A stretch of DNA of 64,000 nucleotides from Burkholderia stabilis (GCF_001742165.1 NZ_CP016442.1:3286001-3350000), one strand, 5' to 3'. Positions 1-9,637 are shown, numbered from the stretch's first letter. A program made the numbers and translations. Notes: generated by a model not told the origin, from the letters alone.

Positions 1-448
1 GGATCTGCTTCAGGTATTCGCGCTGCGCAGGCGTGCGGCCGCGCAGGTCGGCGCGGCGCGTGTAGAGCTTCGGCCCCTGTTCTTCGGACGTCTCGTCGTC
101 GAGCTGCACGACCGGCTCGTCGAACGGATGGTCGGGGTCGCCGCGGAATCGCACGTCGAGCGTGTTCTCGCGGCCGTTGCCGGCGGTGTGGCGCACTTCG
201 ACCAGCGCGAGCTGGATGTCGTCCACCGACAGCGGATCGCGGGCGCGGTTGTAGAAGTTTTCGAGCGCGGCGAGTGCGAGCTTGGCGCCGCGCCCGCGGA
301 CCGTGATCCGGTGGCCGCGCCGAGCGAGCGTGACGTCGAGTGCCTGTTCGATCTGCCGCAGGTTTTCGTCGAGCGGGCCGCAGAGATTGGCGAGGCGCGC
401 GTTGTCGTCGCGCGGCGCGATGAATTCCAGGGGTTGGGCGGTCTTCAA
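1..448 (-). CDS. PhoH-family ATPase, N-terminal part (cut by window edge)
   Basis: The first ~149 residues of a PhoH/YbeZ-type protein, a cytoplasmic P-loop ATPase linked to RNA metabolism. The translation begins LKTAQPLEFIAPRDDNARLA and continues to a stretch ending in RTPAQREYLKQI, which I recognise as the N-terminal half of Burkholderia PhoH. The ATP-binding core lies beyond position 1 and is not visible. I chose the TTG at 448 because a GGAG sits about 12 bases upstream and no ATG is in frame. The gene follows miaB by about 30 bases on the same strand, the usual miaB-phoH order, so the two are probably co-transcribed. The TTG start is the least certain point. Confidence 0.8.
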   Translation of the reverse strand, partial: MKTAQPLEFIAPRDDNARLANLCGPLDENLRQIEQALDVTLARRGHRITVRGRGAKLALAALENFYNRARDPLSVDDIQLALVEVRHTAGNGRENTLDVRFRGDPDHPFDEPVVQLDDETSEEQGPKLYTRRADLRGRTPAQREYLKQI

Positions 449-477
449 AGTGGCGTCGGGCTCCGGTGATGCGTCAG

Positions 478-1851
478 TCAGTGGGTGGCCGCGCTCGCTT
501 CATCGCTGACGAGCACGAGCTCGCCGCGCAGCGAATGCGGGTACGCATGGTTGATCTTCACGTCGATCATCTGGCCGATCAGGCGCGGGTGCGACGCGAG
601 CGGCGCCGGGAAATTCACGACCCGGTTGTTCTCGGTGCGGCCCGCGAGTTCGTTCGGGTCCTTGCGCGACGGGCCCTCGACGAGGATCCGCTCGACCTTC
701 CCGACCATCGACTGGCTGATGCGCGCGACGTTTTCCTCGATGGTCGCCTGCAGATGTTGCAGGCGTTTGAGCTTCACGTCGCGCGGCGTGTCGTCGGCGA
801 GATTCGCGGCCGGCGTGCCGGGGCGCGGGCTGTAGATGAACGAGAAGCTCGTGTCGTAGCTCATGTCGTGCACGAGCGCCATCATCTTGTCGAAATCCTC
901 CTCGGTCTCGCCGGGGAAGCCGACGATCATGTCGGTCGACAGCGACAGGTCCGGGCGGATCGCGCGCAGCTTGCGGATCACCGACTTGTATTCGAGCACC
1001 GTGTAGCCGCGCTTCATCGCCATCAGGATGCGGTCGGAGCCGTGCTGGACCGGCAGGTGCAGGTGGCTCACGAGCTTCGGCACCTTCGCGTAGGTGTCGA
1101 TCAGGCGCTGCGTGAATTCCTTCGGGTGCGACGTCGTGTAGCGGATCCGCTCGATGCCGGGGATGTCGGCGACGTATTCGATCAGCGTCGCGAAATCGGC
1201 GATCTCGGCCGAGCCGGCCGTCAGCGCGCCGCGGTACGCGTTCACGTTCTGGCCGAGCAGCGTGACTTCGCGCACGCCCTGGTCGGCGAGGCCGGCCACT
1301 TCGGTCAGCACGTCGTCGAGCGGGCGCGATACTTCATCGCCGCGCGTGTACGGCACCACGCAGTAGCTGCAGTACTTCGAGCAGCCTTCCATGATCGACA
1401 CGAACGCGCTCGGCCCCTCGACGCGCGCGGGCGGCAGGTGGTCGAACTTCTCGATTTCGGGGAACGTGATGTCGACCTGCGCGCGGCCGCTCTCGCGGCG
1501 CGCGTCGATCATCTGCGGCAGGCGGTGCAGCGTTTGCGGGCCGAACACGAGATCGACGTACGGTGCGCGCGACACGATCGACGCGCCTTCCTGGCTCGCG
1601 ACGCAGCCGCCGACGCCGATCAGCAGGCCGGGCTTCGCTTCCTTCAGCTCGCGCACGCGGCCGAGATCGGAGAACACCTTCTCCTGCGCCTTCTCACGCA
1701 CCGAGCACGTGTTGAACAGGATGATGTCGGCGTCTTCCGGCGTGTCGGTCTTTTCGAGGCCTTCGGCCGCGTTGAGCACGTCCACCATCTTGTCCGAGTC
1801 GTACTCGTTCATCTGGCAGCCGAAGGTCTTTACGTAAACTTTCTTGGTCAT
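478..1851 (-). CDS. miaB: tRNA-2-methylthio-N6-dimethylallyladenosine synthase
   Basis: A radical SAM methylthiotransferase that converts i6A37 to ms2i6A37 in tRNAs reading UNN codons. The 457 residues match the family length. The N-terminal UPF0004 domain carries its cluster-binding cysteines at C12, C49 and C83, and the radical SAM CxxxCxxC motif lies at C157/C161/C164 ([10 protein letters not shown]). A TRAM domain occupies the last ~70 residues. The start is ATG at 1851 ([20 protein letters not shown]). The PhoH gene follows on the same strand with a gap of about 30 bases. The assignment is secure. Confidence 0.97.
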   Translation of the reverse strand: MTKKVYVKTFGCQMNEYDSDKMVDVLNAAEGLEKTDTPEDADIILFNTCSVREKAQEKVFSDLGRVRELKEAKPGLLIGVGGCVASQEGASIVSRAPYVDLVFGPQTLHRLPQMIDARRESGRAQVDITFPEIEKFDHLPPARVEGPSAFVSIMEGCSKYCSYCVVPYTRGDEVSRPLDDVLTEVAGLADQGVREVTLLGQNVNAYRGALTAGSAEIADFATLIEYVADIPGIERIRYTTSHPKEFTQRLIDTYAKVPKLVSHLHLPVQHGSDRILMAMKRGYTVLEYKSVIRKLRAIRPDLSLSTDMIVGFPGETEEDFDKMMALVHDMSYDTSFSFIYSPRPGTPAANLADDTPRDVKLKRLQHLQATIEENVARISQSMVGKVERILVEGPSRKDPNELAGRTENNRVVNFPAPLASHPRLIGQMIDVKINHAYPHSLRGELVLVSDEASAATH

Positions 1852-2106
1852 GGGGATTCGCCGTTCGCAGTGGTTGACCTGGGGGCGTCGTCAAGGGTGA
1901 ATCGGGACGGTTGCGCATTGCCTGTGCAGCAACGGGCGCATGCGGGGGCCGCGTGGCAGCCGGCGCGCGCAGCGCGCATCGAGCATGAAAAGCCGTCGGG
2001 AAAGCCTTCCATTATAGCTTTTCGCGCCACCCCGGGCGGGCGGCGGGTTGCGGTTCCGCTACGCCGATCGCCAGGTTCCGACCCCGATCGGCTGGCACGG
2101 CAACCG

Positions 2107-3039
2107 TCAGCAGCACGCGTTCAGCAGGTCGTCGAGCGCGGCTTCCTCGCGCGCGAAGCGTTCGGCGAGAAAGTCGAGCAGCACGCGCACGCGCGGCGCC
2201 ATGTAGCGCTTGCCGGGATAGATCGCGTGCAGCGGCGCACCCTGGTGCCGCCAGTCGGGCAGCAGGACCTTGAGCCGCCCGGCGCGGATGTCGTCGGCCA
2301 CATCCCAGATCGAGTTCAGCACGATGCCGTGGCCGCGCAGCGCCCACTCGCGGGCGAGGCCGCCGTCGTTGGTCTCGAACGCGGTGGCGAGTGGCACCGT
2401 GCAGGTCTGCGTGTCGTCGCCGCGCGTGAAGCGCCACGTGTTCATCGGCCCGGACGCGACCGTGATCACGTTGCATGGAAAGCGGGCCAGATCGTGCGGG
2501 TCGCGCGGCACGCCGTGGCGTTCGACGAACGACGGTGCCGCGCACGGCACGCGCCGATCCGCGGCGAGCCGGCGGGCGATCAGCGCGCCGTCGGGCGGCG
2601 CGGCGAAACGGATCGCGAGGTCGATCTCGTCCTGCCACAGGTTCACCGTCGAGTCGGACGCCGTCAGGGAGAACGTCACGTCCGGGTAGCGTGCGGTGAA
2701 TTCGTCGAGCCAGTCGAGCAGCCGGCGGCGGCCGAAATCGGACGTCGCCGACAGTCGCACCCGGCCGCCGACGACGTTGCGGCCGGCCTGCAGCAGCGCG
2801 TTTGCGTCGTCGAGCGCCTGCAACGCCTGCCGGCAGCCGTTCAGGTACAGGCGGCCCTCGTCGGTGAGTCGCAACTGCCGGGTCGAACGGTCGAACAGCC
2901 GGGTGGCGACCGCCGCCTCCAGCTTCGCGAGGCGCGCGCTCGCGGCGGCCGGCGTGAGGTTCAGCTTGCGTCCGGCGGCAGACAGGCTGCCCAGTTCCGC
3001 CGCCTCGACGAACAGCCGGATATCGCCCAGTCGATCCAT
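2107..3039 (-). CDS. LysR-family transcriptional regulator
   Basis: A 310-residue LysR-type regulator. The N-terminal winged helix-turn-helix spans about residues 1-60 (LGSLSAAGRKLNLTPAAASA), followed by an effector-binding domain. The reading frame runs further upstream, but MDRLGDIRLF at 3039 is the normal LysR N-terminus. It faces an MFS exporter gene across ~145 bases that hold an inverted repeat at 3057-3071, so it probably controls that transporter and itself. The ligand is unknown. Confidence 0.92.
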   Translation of the reverse strand: MDRLGDIRLFVEAAELGSLSAAGRKLNLTPAAASARLAKLEAAVATRLFDRSTRQLRLTDEGRLYLNGCRQALQALDDANALLQAGRNVVGGRVRLSATSDFGRRRLLDWLDEFTARYPDVTFSLTASDSTVNLWQDEIDLAIRFAAPPDGALIARRLAADRRVPCAAPSFVERHGVPRDPHDLARFPCNVITVASGPMNTWRFTRGDDTQTCTVPLATAFETNDGGLAREWALRGHGIVLNSIWDVADDIRAGRLKVLLPDWRHQGAPLHAIYPGKRYMAPRVRVLLDFLAERFAREEAALDDLLNACC

Positions 3040-3056
3040 CGATTTTCCAGAAATTT

Positions 3057-3071
3057 TTGAAAATGATTCAA
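3057..3071. promoter_or_regulatory. Inverted repeat in LysR/MFS divergent promoter
   Basis: TTGAA-N5-TTCAA lies 17 bases upstream of the LysR start, inside an AT-rich stretch between divergent genes. It is a plausible operator for the LysR protein, inferred from position and symmetry only. Confidence 0.4.
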
Positions 3072-3184
3072 ATGCCACGCCAATTATCAAATATAGGCAT
3101 CTTCGGGACAATGCGCGCACATCCCGCTTCTTGTGCGGTGCGGCACCGACCGGGCGCCGCGTCCGCCGCCTTCCGGAGAACGTC

Positions 3185-4360
3185 ATGCCCCTTCCGTTAC
3201 TGGCGCTCGCGATCAGCGCCTTCGCCATCGGCACCACCGAATTCATCATCATGGGCTTGCTGCCCGACGTCGCGCACGATCTCGCCGTCTCGCTGCCGTC
3301 GGCCGGCCTGCTCGTCACGGGTTACGCACTCGGCGTCGCGGTCGGCGCGCCGCTCCTCGCGGTGCTGACGAGCCGCATGCCGCGCAAGGCCGCGCTGCAG
3401 CTGCTGATGGCGATCTTCATCGTCGGCAACGTGCTGTGCGCCACCGCGTCCGGCTACGCGATGCTGATGGTCGCGCGCGTCGTCACGTCGTTCGCGCACG
3501 GGTCGTTCTTCGGGATCGGCGCGGTGGTCGCCGCGTCGCTCGTGCCGGCCGACAAGCGCGCGAGCGCGATCGCGCTGATGTTCACTGGGCTCACGCTGTC
3601 GAACGTGCTCGGCGTGCCGTTCGGCACGTTCGTTGGCCAGTTGCTCGGCTGGCGCGCGTCGTTCTGGATCGTCGCCGGGCTCGGCGTGCTGGCGCTCGCG
3701 GGTGTCGCGGCGCTCGTGCCGAACCGCCACGACGGCGGGCCGGTCGGCCTCGGCCACGAAGTGCGCGTGCTGAAGGAGCCGCAGGTGTGGCTCGCGCTGC
3801 TGATGACCGTGCTCGGCTTCGGCGGCGTGTTCGTCGTGTTCACGTACATCGCGCCGATTCTCGAAACCGTGTCGGGTTTCTCGCCGCGCTCGGTCGCGCT
3901 GATCCTCGTGCTGTTCGGCGCGGGGCTGACGATCGGCAACACGCTCGGCGGCAAGCTCGCCGACCGCGCGCTGATGCCGTCGCTGATCGCGATCCTCGTC
4001 GCGCTGATGGCGGTGATGGCCGTCTTCGCGAAGACCAGCCACCTGCCGGTCGCGGCCGCCGTCACCGTGTTCGTGTGGGGAATCGCCGCGTTTGCGACGG
4101 TGCCGCCGCTGCAGGCGCGCGTGGTCGAGAAGGCCGCGAGCGCGCCGCATCTCGCGTCGACGCTGAACATCGGCGCGTTCAACGTCGGCAACGCGGGCGG
4201 CGCGTGGCTCGGCGGTCTCGCACTCGAACACGGCTTCGCGCTCGACGCGCTGCCGTGGGTCGCCGTCGCGGTGACGTTCGCGGCGCTCGTCGTCACGTGG
4301 CTCGCGATGCGGCTCGATGCGCGCGGCCCGGCACGCGGCGTGGCGCCGGCGGCGCAGTGA
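3185..4360 (+). CDS. MFS transporter, AraJ/YdhP-like drug:H+ antiporter family
   Basis: An inner-membrane transporter of 391 residues with about 12 hydrophobic segments. The opening segment (ISAFAIGTTEFIIMGLLPDV) is typical of the AraJ/YdhP branch of the DHA1 family. The loop after TM2 carries the charged MFS signature (SRMPRKAALQ). The start is ATG at 3185; the frame is open further upstream but that part overlaps the divergent LysR gene. The family exports sugars, arylated compounds or drugs; the substrate here cannot be told. Confidence 0.9.
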   Translation: MPLPLLALAISAFAIGTTEFIIMGLLPDVAHDLAVSLPSAGLLVTGYALGVAVGAPLLAVLTSRMPRKAALQLLMAIFIVGNVLCATASGYAMLMVARVVTSFAHGSFFGIGAVVAASLVPADKRASAIALMFTGLTLSNVLGVPFGTFVGQLLGWRASFWIVAGLGVLALAGVAALVPNRHDGGPVGLGHEVRVLKEPQVWLALLMTVLGFGGVFVVFTYIAPILETVSGFSPRSVALILVLFGAGLTIGNTLGGKLADRALMPSLIAILVALMAVMAVFAKTSHLPVAAAVTVFVWGIAAFATVPPLQARVVEKAASAPHLASTLNIGAFNVGNAGGAWLGGLALEHGFALDALPWVAVAVTFAALVVTWLAMRLDARGPARGVAPAAQ

Positions 4361-4586
4361 GCGGCCCGATCGCACTTGATAGCGCCTGATGGCGACGCCG
4401 CAGCGGCAGGAAAAGGTTCGCGAGAAACGCATTCCTCCGCGATGCTGATAACGGTGTGAAGATAACTTCGTTTGCCGGCGCCAGACCGGGTGATAGCGTC
4501 TCGATACGCGCCGTTGCTGGCGCAACGCGATTCCGATCCCGGCTTACCCCATATGCAGGGCCGCGCAGCGGCCCGGAGGCAATGCT

Positions 4587-5270
4587 ATGTCTTCATCCCT
4601 GGCGCTCGTGCACGACGTGTCTTCCTTCGAGTCCGGCAACACCGCCGACGCACGCGCGTCGGCGTCGCTCGACCTCCTCGAACAGGTCGTCGGCGTGAAC
4701 CTCGCGCGGTTGCGCGCCGAGCGGCAGTTGTCGCTCGATGCGCTCGCGCGGCTGTCCGGCGTGTCGCGCGCGATGCTCGCGCAGATCGAATCGGCGCGCA
4801 GCGTGCCGTCGATCAAGGTGCTCTGCAAGATCGCCGCCGCGCTGAAGGTGTCGGTCGCCGCGTTCCTGCGCCGCCATGCGGTGAACGGCTTCGAGCATCT
4901 GGCGGCCGAGCGCGCGTCGCGCGTCGTCAGCTCGAACGGCCGCTTCTCGGCGCGCGCGCTGTATCCGGAAGGCGAACCGGCCGCGGCCGAGTTCCACGAG
5001 CTGCGGATCGCACCGCTGCATACCGAGCAGGGCACGCGTCGCGCACCGGGCACGACGGTCAATCTCGTCGTCAGCGAAGGCACGCTCGAAGTCAGCGTGC
5101 ACGAGCGCCGCCAGTTGCTCGCGACCGGCGACGCGATCGTGTTCGACGCCGACCAGCCGTACAGCCTGCGCAATCCGGGCGACAGCGAGGCGCGCGCGTT
5201 TCGCGTGACGGTGAGCCCCGAGGTGCCGCCGCGCTGGCTGGTGCCCGACGCGGCGCACGCGGCCGGCTGA
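4587..5270 (+). CDS. XRE-family regulator with C-terminal cupin sensor domain
   Basis: A 227-residue cytoplasmic regulator. An XRE helix-turn-helix lies at about residues 33-88 (LDALARLSGVSRAMLAQIES), followed by a cupin beta-barrel at about 120-215 that probably binds a small effector. An excellent GGAGG at 4575-4579 precedes ATG 4587 by 7 bases. Proteins of this build often control amino-acid, polyamine or redox genes. No obvious target sits beside it: the next gene downstream is the riboswitch-controlled ribB. Confidence 0.9.
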   Translation: MSSSLALVHDVSSFESGNTADARASASLDLLEQVVGVNLARLRAERQLSLDALARLSGVSRAMLAQIESARSVPSIKVLCKIAAALKVSVAAFLRRHAVNGFEHLAAERASRVVSSNGRFSARALYPEGEPAAAEFHELRIAPLHTEQGTRRAPGTTVNLVVSEGTLEVSVHERRQLLATGDAIVFDADQPYSLRNPGDSEARAFRVTVSPEVPPRWLVPDAAHAAG

Positions 5271-5460
5271 TCGCGCAGGCCGCAGGGCGCCACGGCCGTC
5301 TGCGCATCGGGCGCGGTCGCTGCCCGGCGGTCGGCCGTTTGGACGATGCCGTTAGACGGGGTCGTCAGTAAGGTTATCGATGTTGTTCGCTGCGCCGCGC
5401 GCGCAGCTGTTGTATGCTTGGCCCGCCGGTGACGGGAGACCCCGTCCGGCAATCAGTGCG

Positions 5461-5603
5461 TCTTCAGGGCGGGGCGAAATTCCCCACCGGCGGTAGGCTG
5501 GCGAAAGCCGGCGAGCCCGCGAGCGCCCGCGCATCAGCGCGGGGTCAGCAGATCTGGTCGAATGCCAGAGCCGACGGTCATAGTCCGGATGAGAGAAGAT
5601 GTG
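5461..5603 (+). ncRNA. FMN (RFN element) riboswitch
   Basis: All the conserved blocks of the RFN element appear in order: TTCAGGGCGGGG..GAAATTCCCCACCGGCGGTA, AGCCCGCGAGCG, GGTCAGCAGATCTGGT, CCAGAGCCGACGGTCATAGT and CCGGATG..AGAAGATG. It lies in the leader of ribB, so high FMN should repress synthesis of the riboflavin precursor. Confidence 0.97.
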
Positions 5604-5625
5604 CAGATAGTCATGTCCGCCAGGG

Positions 5626-5665
5626 CCGCTTCGCGACGCATGCGAAGCGGGTTGTCGTTCTGTCT
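5626..5665 (+). terminator. Terminator-like hairpin, likely riboswitch expression platform
   Basis: A 9-bp stem (CCGCTTCGC at 5626-5634 with GCGAAGCGG at 5642-5650) is followed by a T-rich run (GTTGTCGTTCTGTCTGTTT). It sits between the FMN aptamer and ribB, where a transcriptional expression platform would be expected. Confidence 0.6.
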
Positions 5666-5722
5666 GTTTGCAATGCCCTGAAACGTTTTTCGCCCTAATC
5701 GTATTTGCGAGGAGCGTTTCAC

Positions 5723-6433
5723 ATGTCCTTGATGTCCATTTCGTCGGCACCCGCCGACGCCTTTGCCGATCTCCCTTTGCTGGATTCCGAACCGGTGCCG
5801 CCGCGCATTGCCGCTGCGCTCGATGCGATGCGCGCGGGCCGCGCCGTCGTGCTGCAGGATGACCACGACCGCGAGAACGAAGCCGACCTGATCGTCGCTG
5901 CCGAGCGCATCACGCCCGAGACGATGGCGCTGCTGATCCGCGAGTGCAGCGGCATCGTGTGCCTGTGCCTGACCGACGACACGGTGCGCGCGCTCGAACT
6001 ACCGCCGATGGTGCAGACCAACGAGAGCCGCAACGGCACCGCGTTCACCGTGTCGATCGAGGCGCGCGAAGGCGTGCATACGGGCGTCTCGGCGGCCGAC
6101 CGCGTGACGACGATCCGCGCGGCGATCGCCGAAGGCGCGAAGCCGCACGACATCGTGCGCCCCGGTCACGTGTTTCCGTTGCGTGCGCAACCAGACGGCG
6201 TGCTTGCGCGCCGCGGGCATACCGAAGGCACGGTCGACCTGTCGATCCTGGCGGGCCTGAAGCCGGCCGGCGTGCTGTGCGAGCTGATGAATCCGGACGG
6301 CACGATGACGCGCGGCGACGATGTCGAGCGTTTCGCGCAACAGCACGGGCTGCCGATGCTGACGATCGCGGAGCTCGTCGAATTCCGCGAGGCGCTGGCC
6401 GCTGCGCGCGAGCGCTGCTGCGAGCCGGCCTGA
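5723..6433 (+). CDS. ribB: 3,4-dihydroxy-2-butanone-4-phosphate synthase
   Basis: Makes the four-carbon unit of riboflavin from ribulose 5-phosphate. The 236-residue protein consists of the RibB domain alone, with no GTP cyclohydrolase II half. The acidic active-site loop is visible ([11 protein letters not shown]), as is the later RPGHVFPL motif with RRGHTEG. ATG 5723 is preferred over an earlier in-frame codon at 5705 because AGGAG lies 8 bases ahead of it. An FMN riboswitch precedes it. The stand-alone, riboswitch-controlled format suggests a copy separate from the main rib operon. Confidence 0.95.
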   Translation: MSLMSISSAPADAFADLPLLDSEPVPPRIAAALDAMRAGRAVVLQDDHDRENEADLIVAAERITPETMALLIRECSGIVCLCLTDDTVRALELPPMVQTNESRNGTAFTVSIEAREGVHTGVSAADRVTTIRAAIAEGAKPHDIVRPGHVFPLRAQPDGVLARRGHTEGTVDLSILAGLKPAGVLCELMNPDGTMTRGDDVERFAQQHGLPMLTIAELVEFREALAAARERCCEPA

Positions 6434-6444
6434 GAGAGGGAGGT

Positions 6445-6466
6445 GCGGGCGCGTTCGCGCGCCCGC
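6445..6466 (+). terminator. Hairpin after ribB, possible terminator
   Basis: A perfect 9-bp stem with a TTCG loop (GCGGGCGCG/CGCGCCCGC) lies 11 bases after the ribB stop. There is no T run, so termination is uncertain. Confidence 0.35.
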
Positions 6467-6524
6467 GGCATGGCGTGCGTGAAGTGACGCACGCCGGACC
6501 GGCCCGAGCGGGCCGGCATGACGA

Positions 6525-7211
6525 TCAGGACTGCACGTCGCCGAATTCGCCGCGCATGCCGGCTTCGACGAGCGACGGCAGCTCGTCCATCTTGCGCATG
6601 ATCCGCGTGATGCCCATCGCGCGCAGCGCGTCCGCGTAGTTGTCGGGGATGTGGCTCGCGCCGACGAACGCGATCGTCTTCATGCCCGCCGCGCGCGCGG
6701 CGTTCAACCCCGATACGCTGTCCTCGACGACGATGCAGCGCGCCGGCGCCACGCCGAGCGTTTGCGCCGCGTACAGGTAGACGTCGGGATAGGGCTTCGG
6801 CCGCGATACCTGCTCGGAACTGAACACGCGCTCGCCGAAGATCTCGGTGAGCGATGCGCGCTTCAGCGAGTTGCGCACGCGCACGAGCCGGCTGTTCGAC
6901 ACGACGGCCGCCGGCAGGCTGACCTTCAGCAGTGCGTCGCGCACGCCGGTGATCGGCGCGAGCGATTGCGCCAGCGCGATCTCGATGTTGTGCTCGATGG
7001 TCTCGATGAAGTTCGCGGGCATCTCGATCCCGAAGGGGGATTCGAGCCCGTCGAGGAAGCGTGACGTCTGCTGGCCGAACGCCGTTTTCGCGGCGGCTTT
7101 GAAATCGAGGTTCGGGAACGTGTCGGACAGCGTATCGAGCAGCACGCGGTCGGCGATGACTTCACTGTCGACGAGCACGCCGTCGCAGTCGCAGATGAGA
7201 TGGTCGAGCAT
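6525..7211 (-). CDS. HAD-superfamily hydrolase, phosphoglycolate-phosphatase-like
   Basis: A 228-residue cytoplasmic phosphatase or phosphomutase of the HAD type with a C1 cap. The catalytic motif DCDGVLVDSE gives D8 and D10. Motif II is VSNS near residue 110, the lysine is in SRPKPYPDVY, and motif IV is VVEDSVSG. The build is like YieH/YqaB-type sugar-phosphate phosphatases. It is convergent with ribB. The substrate is unknown. Confidence 0.9.
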   Translation of the reverse strand: MLDHLICDCDGVLVDSEVIADRVLLDTLSDTFPNLDFKAAAKTAFGQQTSRFLDGLESPFGIEMPANFIETIEHNIEIALAQSLAPITGVRDALLKVSLPAAVVSNSRLVRVRNSLKRASLTEIFGERVFSSEQVSRPKPYPDVYLYAAQTLGVAPARCIVVEDSVSGLNAARAAGMKTIAFVGASHIPDNYADALRAMGITRIMRKMDELPSLVEAGMRGEFGDVQS

Positions 7212-7397
7212 GATGGTGAAAAAGCGGGGGTTCGGCGACGCCGATCAATTCGCCATCATACGTGCTTTCACGCGCATGACGCGCGGCGCTTCGGCAAATT
7301 TTCCCGATGCGGCCATGCCGCCGCGGCTTGCCGAACGGGCGTGTCGCCGGCCGAGCGACAGGCAGCGCCCCGCGTGCGTGCGCCGCCGTCGTTTGCG

Positions 7398-7503
7398 TCA
7401 CGACTCGATCATGCGCGCCGTTCTCCACGACATCATCGCGGCCTCGGCCAGCTCGAGCGCGGCGAGCCCGTCGTCGATCGTCGTGCTGACCGGTGCGCCG
7501 ACG
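7398..7503 (-). pseudogene. C-terminal remnant of a Gfo/Idh/MocA-type dehydrogenase
   Basis: About 35 codons just after the TIM-barrel gene, in a different frame, read SVGAPVSTTIDDGLAALELA, then EAAMMSW..., then a stop. This DGLAALELAEAA ending is the usual C-terminus of Gfo/Idh-type (inositol dehydrogenase-like) oxidoreductases. No start, Rossmann domain or ribosome site is present. The likeliest reading is that most of a dehydrogenase gene was deleted and its end was joined to the TIM-barrel gene. The identification rests on one short motif. Confidence 0.55.
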
Positions 7504-7504
7504 C

Positions 7505-8332
7505 TCAGCGATCCGCGAGTTCGCGCCGCACGTAATCGATGCTCGCCCGCAGCCGCGCCTCGATGTCGCCGGCTTCGGCGATTTCGTTCGCGAATGGCTC
7601 GAACGATAGCGCGCCGCGGTAGCCGCGTGCGAGCAGTTCGCGCAATTGCCGGATGTTGCCGAGCCGGTCCGCGCCGCCGACCAGCACGCGATGGCCGTCG
7701 CGCATCCGGTCGACCGGCAGGTCGATTTCCTCGACGCCCGAGATGTGCACGAGGCCCGTCAGGTTCGGGAAGAAGATGTCCTCGCCCGCCAGGTGATGGT
7801 GGAACGTGTCGTGCACGAGCCGGAAGACCGGCTCGCCCGCCGCGGCATAGATGCCCTTCACCGCGTCCGACTTGCGGCGCAGTGCGCATTCCTCGAAACC
7901 GAGCGGCTCGATCAAGCCGAGCAGGTTGCGCGCTTCGAGGATCGGCTTGAGCGCCTTCAGCGCCTTCACGAGATCGGTGTGGCGCAGGTCCGCGTCGCGC
8001 GTGTCGCCGCGACTGTTGGTCGGGCACAGCACCAGCGCACGCGCGCCGCATTGCGCCGCGTAGTCGGCCAGCACGGTTGCCTCGTCCGCGCGTTCGGCGT
8101 TCCATTGCTCGAAGCGCTGCAGCGCGTTGATCGTCAGGATCGTCACGCCGCCGGCTTCGGCCGTCGCGCGCACGGCGGCGGCCGGCGTGCCGTCGGCGAT
8201 CTCGACGCCGTCGAGATCGTTGCGGATCTCGATCGCGTCGATGCCGAGACGCCGGCACAGCGCGAGATAGCGATCGAGCGGCATGCGCGGCGCGCTCATC
8301 CGGTTCAGCGAAAACGAAAGGGGTTGGGTCAT
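7505..8332 (-). CDS. Sugar phosphate isomerase/epimerase, IolI/IolH-like TIM barrel
   Basis: A 275-residue xylose-isomerase-like TIM barrel (AP_endonuc_2 family) of the type used in inosose and sugar isomerisation. The start of the barrel (LGIDAIEIRNDLDG), a metal-ligand stretch (RLVHDTFHHHLAGE) and the late SFEPF acidic motif are visible. I chose ATG 8332 (MTQPLSFSL) because it begins the fold and follows GAGG; the frame is open upstream to 8443. It lies downstream of a LacI regulator on the same strand, and a dehydrogenase remnant follows, so this looks like a reduced inositol-type catabolic locus. Confidence 0.85.
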   Translation of the reverse strand: MTQPLSFSLNRMSAPRMPLDRYLALCRRLGIDAIEIRNDLDGVEIADGTPAAAVRATAEAGGVTILTINALQRFEQWNAERADEATVLADYAAQCGARALVLCPTNSRGDTRDADLRHTDLVKALKALKPILEARNLLGLIEPLGFEECALRRKSDAVKGIYAAAGEPVFRLVHDTFHHHLAGEDIFFPNLTGLVHISGVEEIDLPVDRMRDGHRVLVGGADRLGNIRQLRELLARGYRGALSFEPFANEIAEAGDIEARLRASIDYVRRELADR

Positions 8333-8569
8333 CACGGGGCCTCGGTCGGGGTTCGACGCCGGGACGGCTGGCGACCGGCCGTTACGACCGGGCGCCGCCC
8401 GCCGGCGGGGCGGCGATCGGTCCGGGCATCGTCTCCGGTGCATTCGTCATGGCGAATGGTCGTCAATGTAAGACCGCGCCGAGCCGGCTGCATGCGCGGC
8501 GTTGACGAAAAATCGGCAAGAAGGCGCTCGATAGGCGAGCGCGGAGCGGGGGCGGCGGGCAGCCCGCGC

Positions 8570-9637
8570 TCAGGCGGGTTGCAGGTACGGGCTCGTTCGC
8601 ACGTTGGCCGAGCAGAACACGCGAAACTCGACCGGCTCGACCGGCGGCGGCTGCTCGACCACGCCGCACGCGTGCATCAGGTGCTGCAGTGCCGAGATCG
8701 CCTGTCCGTCCGGATCCTGGTCGATCGCGATGTCCATCGTGCCTGCCTCGATGTACGCGCGATGCTGGTCGAGCATCTCGTGGCCGACCCAGACCACGCG
8801 GCCGGCCGCGCCGAAACGGCGCAGCGCGGCCTCGATGCCGGCCGAGCCGGCGCCGCTGTTGTAGATGCCGACCACGTCGCCGGACGCACGCAGCGCCTTC
8901 GCGACGGCGCCGTAGGCGAGATCGTCCTGATCGAGCGTTTCAGCGGCTGTGCCGTCGCAGGTCAGTTCGGGGAACGCGCGCGCCAGCTCGGCGCGGCAGC
9001 CGGCGATGCGGTCCATGTGCACGCGATAACCCATCCGGCCGCCGAGCAGCAGCACGCGGCCGGGCCGTTTCGCGAGACGGCCGATGCAGTAGCCGGCCGT
9101 GCGGCCCGCGCGTTCGTTGTCGATGCCGGCATAGTGCGCGCGCGCAATTCCGCCGATGTCGGAGACCATCGTGACGACGGTTTCGCCGCGCGCGATCGCG
9201 CCGGCCAGTGCATCGCGCACGCGCGGCGTGTCGCCGGCCGTCACGATCAGCGCTGCGCGCCGGTAGGCGGGGCGTTCGATCAGCGCGGCTAGGCGCGTGT
9301 CGTCGGCGGCAGGCAGGATCGCGCGGTGCACGACGACGCGCCGGTCGAGCATCTGCACCGCGCGCTGCAGCGCCTGCTGCAGCCGTCGGTAGAACGGCGT
9401 GTCGGTATCGGGCAGCAGCACGTCGACGTGGATCAGCCCGTGCCGGACGTCGGGAAGCTGGCGCGGCACGCCGAGCGAACGCGCTGCGGCCACGACGCGT
9501 TCGCGCGCGTGCGCCGATACGCTGCCGCGCTCGTTCAGCACGCGATCGACGGTCGCGGTGCTGACGCCCGCGAGCTGCGCGATCTCGACGAAGCGCGCGG
9601 TGCGTTTGCGCCGGCGGGGTCCGGTGTCGGCGGCCAT
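8570..9637 (-). CDS. LacI-family transcriptional regulator
   Basis: A 355-residue repressor. The LacI helix-turn-helix is clear at about residues 18-40 (IAQLAGVSTATVDRVLNERG), followed by a periplasmic-binding-protein-like sensor of the ribose/sugar type. The start is ATG 9637 with AGGAGACGAG just upstream; the longer frame to 9754 lacks a better site. It sits ahead of the TIM-barrel isomerase on the same strand with a ~237-base gap, and is probably the local regulator of that reduced locus. The ligand is unknown, perhaps inositol or a related sugar. Confidence 0.9.
   Translation of the reverse strand: MAADTGPRRRKRTARFVEIAQLAGVSTATVDRVLNERGSVSAHARERVVAAARSLGVPRQLPDVRHGLIHVDVLLPDTDTPFYRRLQQALQRAVQMLDRRVVVHRAILPAADDTRLAALIERPAYRRAALIVTAGDTPRVRDALAGAIARGETVVTMVSDIGGIARAHYAGIDNERAGRTAGYCIGRLAKRPGRVLLLGGRMGYRVHMDRIAGCRAELARAFPELTCDGTAAETLDQDDLAYGAVAKALRASGDVVGIYNSGAGSAGIEAALRRFGAAGRVVWVGHEMLDQHRAYIEAGTMDIAIDQDPDGQAISALQHLMHACGVVEQPPPVEPVEFRVFCSANVRTSPYLQPA

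Noticed and set aside
466..3060. An 864-codon plus-strand open frame opposite miaB and the LysR gene
   Set aside because: It is arginine/histidine-rich shadow translation of GC-rich coding DNA, with no domain and two well-supported genes on the other strand.
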